Shown piece after piece: positions 6,392 to 14,949 of a stretch of 36,813 nt of DNA (its first letter is position 1; every line of letters starts with the position of its first letter). Below the pieces are notes generated by a model, which was not told the origin of the DNA, made no database searches, and saw only the letters and a list, made by a program, of their open reading frames with translations. Made by a program: the position numbers and the translations under genes. The stretch spans positions 1 to 36,813 of the forward strand of contig NZ_JABANE010000092.1 in NCBI RefSeq assembly GCF_012844305.1, written 5' to 3'. The stretch comes from Flammeovirga aprica JL-4. Lineage in GTDB: Bacteria; Bacteroidota; Bacteroidia; Cytophagales; Flammeovirgaceae.

Positions 6392-7228
6392 ATGTGTATT
6401 CCACATTATATCGACCCATTATCAAATATCGGGTTTAAGAAAATATTTGGAGAAGAAGCCAATAAAGATATTCTCATTGATTTTTTGAACTCGGTATTAC
6501 CTGCCGAAGATCAAATCTATGATTTGACCTATAAGTCAACAGAGCATTTACCTAAAAATGACACGGATCGCAAAGCCATTTATGATTTATATTGTGAAAA
6601 TGATAAAGGTGAAAAGTTTATCGTGGAGTTGCAACGTGCAGAACAGACACATTTTAAAGATCGCACAATCTATTATTCATCTTTTCCCATTCAAGAACAA
6701 GCCAAAAGAGGTAAAGGGTGGGATTATGAATTAAAAGCGGTTTATGTCATTTCCATCATGGATTTTATCTTTGATGAAAGGGATGAAGATTTCCATCATA
6801 TCGTACAGTTGAAAAATCAAAAGAATCAAGTCTTCTATAAAAAACTGAAGTTCGTGTATTTAGAATTGCCAAAATTCAGAAAGCAGGAGAAAGACTTGAA
6901 AACCAACTTTGACAAATGGCTTTACCTTTTAAATAATATCACCACTTTTGAGCAAATGCCATCGGTATTAAAGGAGCATATTTTTAGAAAAGTACTGAAA
7001 TTAGCAGAATATACAGCTCTTCCAAAAGCTGATCAAGAACTCTATGATGAGGATTTAAAGCGTTTTCGTGATTACACCAATACTTTGGATACGAGAGAGG
7101 AGAAAGGAAGAAGAGATGCTAATTTAAAGACAGCTAAAAATTTACTTCAAATGGGCTTATCAATAAAGCAAGTAGCTCAAGGTACAGGTTTGTCAATTAA
7201 CGAAGTGAAGGAAATTGCGAATGCTTAG
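6392..7228 (+). CDS. Rpn/PDDEXK_2 family nuclease-transposase
   Basis: The 278-residue protein matches the Rpn-like PD-(D/E)XK family (PDDEXK_2, annotated as recombination-promoting nuclease or putative transposase). It begins with the typical YIDPLSNIGFKKIFGEEANK segment. The catalytic core is D65 in IYDLYC and E79-x-Q81 in FIVELQRAE. A C-terminal segment, GLSIKQVAQGTGLSINEVKE (about residues 255-274), looks like a small helix-turn-helix. Length is normal for the family. Known Rpn proteins cut DNA and promote RecA-independent recombination in E. coli; their cellular role is debated, with phage defence proposed. The gene stands alone on the plus strand, with a hairpin-rich block upstream. The start ATG at 6392 is supported because family similarity begins at once. 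No IS terminal repeats were found around it. Confidence 0.85.
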   Translation: MCIPHYIDPLSNIGFKKIFGEEANKDILIDFLNSVLPAEDQIYDLTYKSTEHLPKNDTDRKAIYDLYCENDKGEKFIVELQRAEQTHFKDRTIYYSSFPIQEQAKRGKGWDYELKAVYVISIMDFIFDERDEDFHHIVQLKNQKNQVFYKKLKFVYLELPKFRKQEKDLKTNFDKWLYLLNNITTFEQMPSVLKEHIFRKVLKLAEYTALPKADQELYDEDLKRFRDYTNTLDTREEKGRRDANLKTAKNLLQMGLSIKQVAQGTGLSINEVKEIANA

Positions 7229-7258
7229 TGGATCGTGAGCTATAATGCATTGTGGCCT

Positions 7259-7339
7259 TACAGAGTTGTAATCTTTCAATTATTCACCAAAGCAATAATT
7301 GTTAGTAATTCTGTAGAGACGAAATACTTTGTACCTCAC
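7259..7339. repeat. Nested hairpin between convergent genes, with a GTAGAGACG-type tail
   Basis: CAATTATT (7277-7284) pairs with AATAATTG (7294-7301) around a 9-nt loop. An outer TACAGA (7259-7264) pairs with TCTGTA (7310-7315). The sequence continues as GTAGAGACGAAATACTTTGT, a degenerate palindrome. It lies between the ends of the Rpn gene and the TonB receptor gene, so it may serve as a two-way terminator or be an interspersed repeat. Confidence 0.4.
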
Positions 7340-7358
7340 AATCCACCAGAGCAAAAAA

Positions 7359-9704
7359 TTAAAATTCTATTTTATAAGCTAATGAAGGAATGACAATTTG
7401 AGCATCTGCTTTCTCTAGATCTTGAGTTTGATAGTTGTATAAATAACCATAATCATCCTTACTGCCAAGGGCATTTAATAGCTGTAATTTCCATGTGCCC
7501 GTATGTCTTCTTTTATTAATTTTCCAATAGAACGAAATATCTAAACGGTAGGATGGATCTTGTTTTTCCGTGTAAATTTTTGATTCATCATAGATGGCTT
7601 CTTTTTGATTCATACTCTCTTTGGTATCTAAGGGAGTGGTATATTTTCCCCCAAGAAGATTCATACGACCGCTAAGGCCTAACACTTTGTTTTTTGATTT
7701 TCCAACGACCCATTCTTTACCATAAATAGCATTGATCACAAATCCTCTATTGAATCTAGTATTACGTTCAACACTATCACCTCCCTTGTATTTTGAATCA
7801 AAGACAGAACCGGTAAACATATAGTAAAATCCCTGATTTAGACTTCTTGATAAAGTGATGTCTATTCCCATATTTTCACCTGTTCCAGTTCCTTCCATTT
7901 TATCTTCATACAGCCATTGAGCATCAATATTAATGGCCGAGTAAGAACTATCTGGAATTACAGGGACGTCATAGAGGCGTTGGTAATAGGGTTCGATACT
8001 AAGTGTAATTTTGTCATTAATATTCCAATCATATGAAAAAACATAATGATGAGATTTAGATAGTGGTAAGGAAGTATTAGGTTGAGTCATTACACCATTT
8101 TCTTCAATTTTACTAAAATACAATGGCAAAGGCTCTAGTTTGGAATGTTTACCATAAGCAAACCCGATAGACCTGTTGGGTGAGATTTGATAGGATAGGC
8201 TTGCTCTTGGTTCAAACGTCAACTCTTCGTTGAAATTTACATATTGGCTATGAATACCAACATTTAATTTTAAGCGAGAGGTCAAATCAAATTGAGACTG
8301 TGTAAAAAACTGATAAGTATTAATGGTGCTTTGTTCATCTAAATAGGTATACAATGGATCTTTAAACTCTGGAGAAAAAGCTAATTTTGAATTATAATGC
8401 AATTGATTGAAAATTACTCCCGTTCGGTTGAAGTGAGAGGCGTTAAATTTATGTTGCAATACCGTTGAGGCCGTCCACTTATTATTTTTAATACTCAAGT
8501 CCCTAGTCGGGTAGGTATCTAAAAGGAAATCATATCGCTCTTCTTCGTATCTTTTATATTCCTGTGAAGCTACAACAGATGTTTTTAAGAAGGTTTTATT
8601 GCTAAAGGAATAATTATGCGTTAAACCCAAAATTCCTGTTCGAAATGTACCAAGATCAGAATAACTATCGTATTCAGAAACCCATTTGGTGGTGTCTTTA
8701 TTGGCTTTTGAATCAATACCATCTAATAAGCCTAAGCCCCAAATAGAAAATACACCTGCTTTTTTTGTGGGAACATTAATTTTAAAACTTAAATCTTGAT
8801 AGGTTGGAATACCATTATCTTCAGGAAGAATAGGCTTTATTAGTGCGAGCGTTGAATATCTATAATTAAAGAGATAAGACGCATTACTATTTTTTGAAAA
8901 AGGACCTTCAGAAGAGATATCCAATCCTAATGTTCCCAATTGAACGGCATGTTCGGAAGTTTCATTGTTTCCATTTCTAAACTGCATATCAAAAACCCCT
9001 GACATTGCATTTCCATATTCGGCAGGGAAAGCGCCTGTTAAGAAGTCAGAATCACCTAACATCAGACCGCTTAGTGCAGATATTGCTCCGCCACCAAAAG
9101 AACCAAGACCTCCAAAATGATTGGGGTTAGGAATTTCTACACCTTCCAATCTCCATAAAACACCTTTGGGAGCATTTCCTCTAATCACCACACCATTATC
9201 ATCTAAGTTACCTGTACTCACCCCGGCAAAAGAAGCCACAACCCTGGCAGGGTCATCAAAAACAGCCAACCTTTCTGTTTGTTCCACCGTGAAAGACTGT
9301 CCACTCACACTGACCATTTCATTTAATGTTTTACCATTGCCTTCAGAAGCTCTTATCACTACTTCTTCCATTTGAGTAGTACTTTCTTTAAGAGGAATGG
9401 TAAGGACTAATTCCTTCGCAGAATTCAGCATCAAATTATTGACCATTGCAGGTTCATATCCTACCAATGTTACCTTTAAGTTTTGTCGACCAACTGGAAT
9501 ACCTTCTAATCTAAAATTACCTTGGTCATCTGCAACAGTGCCTAGAGGAGTTTCCAAGGAAGTAACAATTATGGTAGCAAATGGTAGGGGAGCTTTAGAA
9601 GTGGCATCGACAATCTGACCTCTGATTACTTGCTTTAGTTCTTGTGAAAAGACAGTTGTTGCGAAAAGCAAGAAAAGCATAGAGCAAATAGTTTTTTTCA
9701 TCAT
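7359..9704 (-). CDS. TonB-dependent outer-membrane receptor
   Basis: This is a 781-residue outer-membrane beta-barrel. A signal peptide ends at VFSQ (about residue 20). A CarboxypepD_reg-like domain follows at ~25-110 (IRGQIVDATSKAPLPFATII, then DDQGNFRLEGIPVG). The plug spans about 120-230 and includes VVIRGNAPKGVLWRLEGVEI and FPAEYGNAMSGVFDMQFRNG. The rest is barrel, and the protein ends in a C-terminal F (LAYKIEF), as expected for BAM-assembled proteins. The substrate is unknown: no SusD partner is adjacent, so a polysaccharide locus is not indicated. It is a single-gene unit on the minus strand with a 773-base region upstream. The start MMKKT is well placed at the signal peptide. Confidence 0.9.
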   Translation of the reverse strand: MMKKTICSMLFLLFATTVFSQELKQVIRGQIVDATSKAPLPFATIIVTSLETPLGTVADDQGNFRLEGIPVGRQNLKVTLVGYEPAMVNNLMLNSAKELVLTIPLKESTTQMEEVVIRASEGNGKTLNEMVSVSGQSFTVEQTERLAVFDDPARVVASFAGVSTGNLDDNGVVIRGNAPKGVLWRLEGVEIPNPNHFGGLGSFGGGAISALSGLMLGDSDFLTGAFPAEYGNAMSGVFDMQFRNGNNETSEHAVQLGTLGLDISSEGPFSKNSNASYLFNYRYSTLALIKPILPEDNGIPTYQDLSFKINVPTKKAGVFSIWGLGLLDGIDSKANKDTTKWVSEYDSYSDLGTFRTGILGLTHNYSFSNKTFLKTSVVASQEYKRYEEERYDFLLDTYPTRDLSIKNNKWTASTVLQHKFNASHFNRTGVIFNQLHYNSKLAFSPEFKDPLYTYLDEQSTINTYQFFTQSQFDLTSRLKLNVGIHSQYVNFNEELTFEPRASLSYQISPNRSIGFAYGKHSKLEPLPLYFSKIEENGVMTQPNTSLPLSKSHHYVFSYDWNINDKITLSIEPYYQRLYDVPVIPDSSYSAINIDAQWLYEDKMEGTGTGENMGIDITLSRSLNQGFYYMFTGSVFDSKYKGGDSVERNTRFNRGFVINAIYGKEWVVGKSKNKVLGLSGRMNLLGGKYTTPLDTKESMNQKEAIYDESKIYTEKQDPSYRLDISFYWKINKRRHTGTWKLQLLNALGSKDDYGYLYNYQTQDLEKADAQIVIPSLAYKIEF

Positions 9705-9905
9705 TTTAAATATTGATTTAAGAGCATTTAATTTTGTTTACATGATGATGACACCAAGAGAACGTTTTACCCCTATGCGTGATGAAAAAAATAATATGAA
9801 AGAGAAAACAACTATATCCGTTTGGTATGAATATGGAAGCCATTGAGAATGTATAGTTCTTTCAAATAATGAGGAATAATTTTAATATAGATGTTGAAGT
9901 TACAG

Positions 9906-10198
9906 ATGAAAATTAAGTTATTGTTTATAATATTACTCAGTATATTGTATTATGTGATTCAAAAAATTATATCCGTGATGCTTGTCTTTTTTTTCTATGG
10001 ATCAGGTACTCAAAGTTCAAAATATATGGTTTTTTTGAGCTGGCATTTATAATAGCACATCTGCTTTTTTTCTTTTTTTTATATAAAAAGAAGCACATGT
10101 ATTCCTTAAAGTTTATCATAATTCATTATTTCATATCAATCCTATTAATCTATCTCCTTACTAATGCGGGTATTATACTAGGTTTGGGAGTTTACTAA
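9906..10198 (+). pseudogene. Small membrane protein gene with a frameshift at a T7 run
   Basis: ATG 9906 opens MKIKLLFIILLSILYYVIQK, a hydrophobic segment, and runs through a T7 tract at 10030-10036 before stopping at 10050-10052. One frame over, from the T tract, translation continues with FELAFIIAHLLFFFFLYKKK and a third hydrophobic stretch (FISILLIYLLTNAGIILGLG) to a TAA at 10196-10198. Adding one T would join them into a ~97-residue protein with about three TM segments and a KKK loop. It is probably a decayed gene, or one subject to slippage. Family unknown. Confidence 0.5.
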
Positions 10199-10234
10199 AT
10201 TTAGATTATTTCAAATTTCATATATTCTCAGTCT

Positions 10235-10269
10235 AGCGCAAGTGTTAAACCGGAGGTGTCACTTGTGCT
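10235..10269. repeat. Conserved-apex hairpin, 10-bp stem with one G-U
   Basis: Arms AGCGCAAGTG (10235-10244) and CACTTGTGCT (10260-10269) pair along all ten positions, with one G-U wobble. The apex TTAAACCGGAGGTGT replaces GCC-GTA-GGC by ACC-GGA-GGT, a compensatory change that keeps the mini-stem. It lies 4 kb from the other full copies, beyond the receptor gene. Confidence 0.75.
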
Positions 10270-10278
10270 TACAATTGT

Positions 10279-10340
10279 TATAAGTCTGAAGACTTATAGC
10301 TGAAGCAACACTATTTATAACTAAAAGTCTACAGACTTTT
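10279..10340. repeat. Two short AAGTC/GACTT hairpins
   Basis: TATAAGTC (10279-10286) pairs with GACTTATA (10291-10298) around a TGAA tetraloop. AAAAGTC (10323-10329) pairs with GACTTTT (10334-10340) around TACA. Both share the AAGTC core with the hemE terminator at 10420-10454. A wider palindrome links AGCTGAAGC near 10300 with GCTTTCAGCT near 10365. Confidence 0.5.
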
Positions 10341-10419
10341 TCCAGATTTAGGTCCAAGTCACGCTTTCAGCTTAAGACTTGAAACAGTAATATAACTAGG
10401 AGAAATAGCTTGAAACAAA

Positions 10420-10454
10420 AAAAGTCTGAAAATCACGAAGACTTACAGACTTTT
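10420..10454 (-). terminator. hemE terminator
   Basis: AAAAGTCTG (10420-10428) and CAGACTTTT (10446-10454) form a 9-bp stem. Read on the minus strand, it follows hemE and continues into a T tract (the A-run at 10417-10423), as expected for intrinsic termination. Confidence 0.65.
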
Positions 10455-10477
10455 CTATTCTTTTATTCCGATAAGGA

Positions 10478-11503
10478 TTATCTCATTTTCTCAGAGTACT
10501 CCTTCACAGTATTAATAAACACTTTTACTTTTTCAGGATCAATGTCTGGGTAAACACCGTGGCCTAAGTTAGCGATATGCTTATCAGGACCGAATTTATC
10601 CAACATTGCTTTTGTTGCTTTTTCAACCTCAGCATTAGAGCCGTATAAAGCACATGGATCAAGGTTACCTTGTAATACTTTACCGTTAGTCAACATTCTT
10701 GATTCAGCAACATCCATGTTCCAGTCTAAACCTACCGTATTACAGTTGCTTCTTCCGATTGCTTCTCTAGCAAAGTAAGCGCCTTTAGCGAATACCGTTT
10801 TTGGAACCTCAGTGATAGCGTCACAGATTTGGTTGATATAAGGCATTGCAAAAACGCTGTATTGTTCTGGAGAAAGAATACCAGCCCATGAATCAAAAAT
10901 TTGAATCATATCAGCACCTGCTTTGATTTGAGCTTTCAAATACGCAATAGTACTGTCAGTGATCATTTGTAATAACTGATGAGAGAATTCAGGATTTGTA
11001 TAGAACATTTTCTTTGCTTTAGAGAATGTTTTTGATCCTTGTCCTTCAATCATATAACAGAAAATTGTAAATGGAGCACCTGCAAAACCAATCAAAGGAA
11101 CTCTACCATTTAACTCTTTCTTTGTCAACTTAATTGCTTCTAAAACATAACCTAAATCAGATTCAACATCTGCTACTCTGATTTTTTGAAGATCTGCTTC
11201 TGACTGTATCGTGTTAGGGAAGAAGGGACCTCTTTTTTCTACCATCTCGTAAGGTAACCCCATTGCTTCAGGAATTACTAAGATATCTGAGAAAATAATT
11301 GCCGCATCAACACCTAATAAATCTACAGGTTGGATTGTAACTTCTGCTGCTAATTCGGGAGTTTGACATAATTCCACAAAACCAGATACACTATTTCTAA
11401 CGGCTCTATATTCAGGAAGAATACGCCCTGCTTGACGCATTAACCATACTGGTGTTCTTTCTGTCTTTTCACCTCTTGCAGTACGAAGAATTAAATCATT
11501 CAT
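10478..11503 (-). CDS. hemE: Uroporphyrinogen decarboxylase
   Basis: HemE decarboxylates the four acetate side chains of uroporphyrinogen III to give coproporphyrinogen III, in the cytosol. The 341-residue length is normal. The N-terminal signature TPVWLMRQAGRILPEYRAVR includes the substrate-binding arginines. The catalytic-Asp region DAAIIFSDILVIPEAMG and the late GHGVYPDIDPEKV motif are present. The gene follows cca with 38 bases between them on the same strand, so the two are probably co-transcribed. It ends in its own hairpin terminator. Another haem gene, hemG, lies 22 kb away in this window, so the pathway is dispersed. No Fur-like site or other regulatory element was seen in front of it. 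Confidence 0.97.
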   Translation of the reverse strand: MNDLILRTARGEKTERTPVWLMRQAGRILPEYRAVRNSVSGFVELCQTPELAAEVTIQPVDLLGVDAAIIFSDILVIPEAMGLPYEMVEKRGPFFPNTIQSEADLQKIRVADVESDLGYVLEAIKLTKKELNGRVPLIGFAGAPFTIFCYMIEGQGSKTFSKAKKMFYTNPEFSHQLLQMITDSTIAYLKAQIKAGADMIQIFDSWAGILSPEQYSVFAMPYINQICDAITEVPKTVFAKGAYFAREAIGRSNCNTVGLDWNMDVAESRMLTNGKVLQGNLDPCALYGSNAEVEKATKAMLDKFGPDKHIANLGHGVYPDIDPEKVKVFINTVKEYSEKMR

Positions 11504-11541
11504 GTTATATTTTCAATTAAGTTGTTTGGTGTTCGTTTTAA

Positions 11542-12972
11542 TTATTCAACAGGCGTTAACCCAAGATCTTTCCCTATGTTTACCATAAATGGAAAGGCTT
11601 CTTCTTCGGTATTTTTGATTTTACCGTCTAGAATAGCTTCACGGACTTGATCCTTGATTTGCCCTACTTCACGAGAAGGTTTGATACCGAACGTCTCCAT
11701 AATTCTCTCACCCGTAATAACAGGCTGGAAGTTACGAATCTGATCACTTTCTTCTACTTCGATCAACCTCGATTCTACATAATCAAAATTGGCCAAATAT
11801 TTCTTTACCTTTTTATCGTCTTTAGAAGTAATATCTGCTCTGCAAAGTGCCATTAATGCCTCTACATCATCACCGGCTTCAAAAAGCAAACGGCGAACAG
11901 CGGAGTCGGTAACTTCTTTTTTCACAAGAGCAATCGGACGTAAATGAAGTCGTACTAATTTCTGTACGAATTTCATCTTGTCATTCAATGGCAATTTCAA
12001 ACGCTTGAAAATACCAGGAACCATACGTGCTCCTTTGTCTTCATGCCCATGGAATGTCCAACCTACTTTAGGATTGAATCGCTTGGTCGGAGGTTTAGCA
12101 ATATCGTGAAGAATTGCCGCCCAACGTAACCATAAGTCATCTGATTTCTCAGCAACATTGTCCAACACCTTTAAGGTATGATAGAAATTATCTTTATGCC
12201 CTTTGCCGTCTCTACGTTCAACACCGTAGAGATTATTCATTTCAGGGAAAATCAATTCCAATAATCCTGAAGTGAACAAAAGCTTAAAGCCATAAGATGG
12301 GAGTGGAGAGAGGATGATTTTATTTAATTCATCCATGATTCTTTCCTTGGATACAATCTCAATGCGTTCCTTATTATCGGTAATCGCCTGGAAAGTATCG
12401 GGGTCTATATCAAAAGAAAGCTGAGAGGCAAAACGGATCGCTCTCATCATTCTTAGGGGATCATCAGAAAAAGTAATGTTAGGTTCTAAAGGTGTAATGA
12501 TGTTCTTTTTCTTCAAGTCATCTACACCTCCAAACGGATCAACCAAATCGCCAAAATCCTCAAGATTAAGAGAGATTGCTAAAGCATTGATAGTGAAATC
12601 TCTTCTGTTTTGGTCGTCTTCCAACGTACCATCCTCCACAATCGGCTTGCGTGATTCCCTACGGTAAGATTCTTTTCTTGCTCCTACAAATTCTACTTCG
12701 TAATCATCGAACTTTACCATAGCTGTACCAAAGCTCTTGAAAGTATTGCAAGGAAGGTTACCACCATTTTTAGCCACTTGTTCGGCCAAAACGATTCCAC
12801 TACCTACACAAACTATATCAATGTCTTTGGAAGGACGCTTAAGAAGTAAGTCTCTGACAAAACCACCTACTAGGTATGTTTTGAAACCAACCTCCTGCGC
12901 ACTTTGAGCAACGATCTGGAAAATTGGATTTTTATCTAATGTATCTTTAAAATTGATTTCTGACACAATCAA
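11542..12972 (-). CDS. cca: CCA tRNA nucleotidyltransferase / poly(A) polymerase family with HD domain
   Basis: The 476-residue protein has the class II nucleotidyltransferase head: VGGFVRDLLLKRPSKDIDIV (about residues 35-54) with the catalytic DID. The RRDFTINALA motif follows near residue 125. An HD phosphohydrolase domain (WAAILHDIAKPP, about residue 285 on) comes next. The length and the HD domain fit the Bacteroidota CCA-adding enzyme, which builds or repairs the tRNA 3' CCA end. A poly(A) polymerase cannot be excluded from sequence alone, since the families are close. It is the first gene of a likely cca-hemE unit and is divergent from gldG, with a ~190-base shared upstream region. Confidence 0.9.
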   Translation of the reverse strand: MIVSEINFKDTLDKNPIFQIVAQSAQEVGFKTYLVGGFVRDLLLKRPSKDIDIVCVGSGIVLAEQVAKNGGNLPCNTFKSFGTAMVKFDDYEVEFVGARKESYRRESRKPIVEDGTLEDDQNRRDFTINALAISLNLEDFGDLVDPFGGVDDLKKKNIITPLEPNITFSDDPLRMMRAIRFASQLSFDIDPDTFQAITDNKERIEIVSKERIMDELNKIILSPLPSYGFKLLFTSGLLELIFPEMNNLYGVERRDGKGHKDNFYHTLKVLDNVAEKSDDLWLRWAAILHDIAKPPTKRFNPKVGWTFHGHEDKGARMVPGIFKRLKLPLNDKMKFVQKLVRLHLRPIALVKKEVTDSAVRRLLFEAGDDVEALMALCRADITSKDDKKVKKYLANFDYVESRLIEVEESDQIRNFQPVITGERIMETFGIKPSREVGQIKDQVREAILDGKIKNTEEEAFPFMVNIGKDLGLTPVE

Positions 12973-13158
12973 AAAGTACTAAAAAACTATAAATTCAAAC
13001 TGAAATGCAAAAATACATTATTTTATGCTAGAAAAGAGATTAATAATTGATAATTGACAAATCAACTCGAAAAATTGGTGTAATCTTGATTTATTATTTT
13101 GCAAAATCACCTAAACATCCGATTTTGCGAGAAATTTAATGACAAGCAAATTTGTTCA

Positions 13159-14832
13159 ATGATTATGCGTAAGTGGGAAGACCTATTATCTTTTTCTGCA
13201 GTAGTACTTTTTTTTATATTACTTAATATACATTCAGATCAACTTTTTTTCCGTTGGGATTTGACCGAAGAAAAGCGATTTAGCATCAATCCTGCTACGG
13301 AAAGGTTATTGAATAATCTTCCTGATGAAGTACAAATTGATGTTTATCTAGATGGCCCCTTGAATGCAGAATTCGAGCATTTGAAGCAATCTATCCAAGA
13401 AACTTTAGATGAGTTTAAAATCCAATCCAATGGGCAATTAGACTATCGTTTTGTTGACCCTAATGACTTTGCTGATCAAAGACAAAAAAGAGCCTTCCAG
13501 CAATCCATTATCAAAAAAGGTATTCCTCAAACTACTCTTTTTGATGTTTCTGCAAATGGAGAACAAACACAACGTCTGATTTACCCAGGAGCCTTAGTTT
13601 CATACAAAGGAAAACAGAAAGGAGTTCTTCTTTTAAAAGGCAACAAAGCAAGATCTTCTCAAGAGCAGATCAATCAATCTATAGAGGGTGTAGAATTTGA
13701 GTTAGCCAGTGCTATCAAGGAACTTTCTCAAACGCAATCCAAGAAAATTGCCATTATTCAAGGACATGATGAATTGACACCTACAGAAATGACGGAAGCG
13801 ATTGAAGCGTTAAAGAAAAAATATTACGTTGCTGAAGTAAATGATATGAGTACATTAAATCAGTTTGATGGAATTATCGTTGCTCAACCTAAAAAGAAAT
13901 TTCCAAATAGAGATAAATATTATATCGATCAATATTTGATGAATGGCGGAAATGCAATGTTCTTGATGGATAGGGTACAGATGAACAAAGACTCTATTCC
14001 TTTAGGAGGAACTTACGCATTTGGTTACGATTTAAATATTGAAGACCTACTTTTTAGATTAGGTGTAAGACCAAATATTGATTTAATCCAAGATCAGCAA
14101 ACAGGTTTGATTGAGATCGTGGTGGGGAATTTAGGAGATAAAGCAAACCTTAAGAAATTACCATGGCCTTACTTTATGTACTTAAATACGTTCTCAGAAC
14201 ATCCTATAGTGAGAAACATGGATGTGATTTATGGGAAATTTGTAAGCACATTGGATACAGTAAAATCTAAAGGAATCAAGAAAACACCTTTAGTCTATAC
14301 TTCCAATTACTCAAGGATCAGAAAAATGCCAAATATCGTATCGTTGGATGAAATCAAAGAAGTGAATCAGAAAGAACTTTTTAATACACCTCATATTCCT
14401 GTTGCGTATCTCTTAGAAGGTAAATTCAAATCTTTATATGCCAACCGTTTTCCTCCCAAAGGCATTCCTAAATCTTCATTGATTAAATCTGGAAAGAAGG
14501 AAAGTAAAGTAATTGTAATGGGAGATGCAGATATTATTAGAAACGAATTCAATCCTGCCACTGGAAAAATGGAATCCATAGAATTTGACCGTTTTCAAAA
14601 CCAATCTCTATCCAACCTTGATTTCTTAATGAACGCGATGGATTACCTTACGGATGATGAAGGCTTAATTTTAGCAAGAAATAAGAAGGTCACTATTCGT
14701 CCACTTGATTCTTTTAAGATCAGAGAAGAAAAGACAATGTGGCAATGGATCAATGTTGGAGTTCCTGTGGTGATTACTATTCTTTTGGGAATTGGTTTTA
14801 TTTATCAGAGGAGGAGAAAGTATAATAAATAA
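13159..14832 (+). CDS. gldG: Gliding motility ABC transporter-associated protein GldG
   Basis: The gene matches GldG, an ABC_transp_aux family membrane protein that partners GldA (ATPase) and GldF (permease) and is tied to gliding in Flavobacterium. A TM helix follows the start (VVLFFILLN region). The RWDLTEEKRFSI motif is next, then a long periplasmic domain (VQIDVYLDGPL, FVDPNDF) and a C-terminal TM helix (VGVPVVITILLGIGFIY) with a basic RRRKYNK tail. I prefer a start at ATG 13159 or 13165. An upstream in-frame TTG at 13099 overlaps a promoter-like TTATTTTG and would add an untypical hydrophilic leader. Neither gldF nor gldA is adjacent here: the upstream neighbour is the divergent cca gene. 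Length with this start is about 557 residues. Confidence 0.85.
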   Translation: MIMRKWEDLLSFSAVVLFFILLNIHSDQLFFRWDLTEEKRFSINPATERLLNNLPDEVQIDVYLDGPLNAEFEHLKQSIQETLDEFKIQSNGQLDYRFVDPNDFADQRQKRAFQQSIIKKGIPQTTLFDVSANGEQTQRLIYPGALVSYKGKQKGVLLLKGNKARSSQEQINQSIEGVEFELASAIKELSQTQSKKIAIIQGHDELTPTEMTEAIEALKKKYYVAEVNDMSTLNQFDGIIVAQPKKKFPNRDKYYIDQYLMNGGNAMFLMDRVQMNKDSIPLGGTYAFGYDLNIEDLLFRLGVRPNIDLIQDQQTGLIEIVVGNLGDKANLKKLPWPYFMYLNTFSEHPIVRNMDVIYGKFVSTLDTVKSKGIKKTPLVYTSNYSRIRKMPNIVSLDEIKEVNQKELFNTPHIPVAYLLEGKFKSLYANRFPPKGIPKSSLIKSGKKESKVIVMGDADIIRNEFNPATGKMESIEFDRFQNQSLSNLDFLMNAMDYLTDDEGLILARNKKVTIRPLDSFKIREEKTMWQWINVGVPVVITILLGIGFIYQRRRKYNK

Positions 14833-14889
14833 CTAAGTTAATTTAGATTTCTTCTACTTCTATTTATTCTAATTGATATATATATTGTA

Positions 14890-14920
14890 AATGCTATTGA
14901 TGAGTTAACTCAATAGCATT
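14890..14920 (+). terminator. gldG terminator
   Basis: AATGCTATTG (14890-14899) pairs with CAATAGCATT (14911-14920), followed directly by a run of seven T. The loop contains the palindrome TGAGTTAACTCA overlapping the stem. It is a textbook intrinsic terminator ~60 bases after gldG. Confidence 0.85.
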
Positions 14921-14949
14921 TTTTTATTCATTTAACTTAAAGCAAAATA

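Larger units (their letters stand above)
9705..10477. other. Intergenic region: receptor upstream region, broken small gene, hairpin cluster
   Basis: The first ~200 bases lie upstream of the TonB receptor and probably hold its promoter, although I found no convincing -7/-33 pair on the minus strand. A frameshifted small membrane-protein gene occupies 9906-10198. From 10235 to 10460 the sequence is a series of hairpins, described separately. No other gene is visible. Confidence 0.6.

Noticed and set aside
6267..6488. 73-residue ORF over the terminator and the start of the Rpn gene
   Set aside because: It is an overlap in another frame across a hairpin, with proline- and threonine-rich nonsense composition.
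6392..7228. A complete IS element around the Rpn gene
   Set aside because: No matching terminal inverted repeats or target duplications were found at the gene's flanks.
13099..13158. Upstream TTG start extending GldG
   Set aside because: The added 20 residues are hydrophilic and precede the first TM helix, and the region holds promoter-like sequence. ATG 13159 or 13165 fits the family better.
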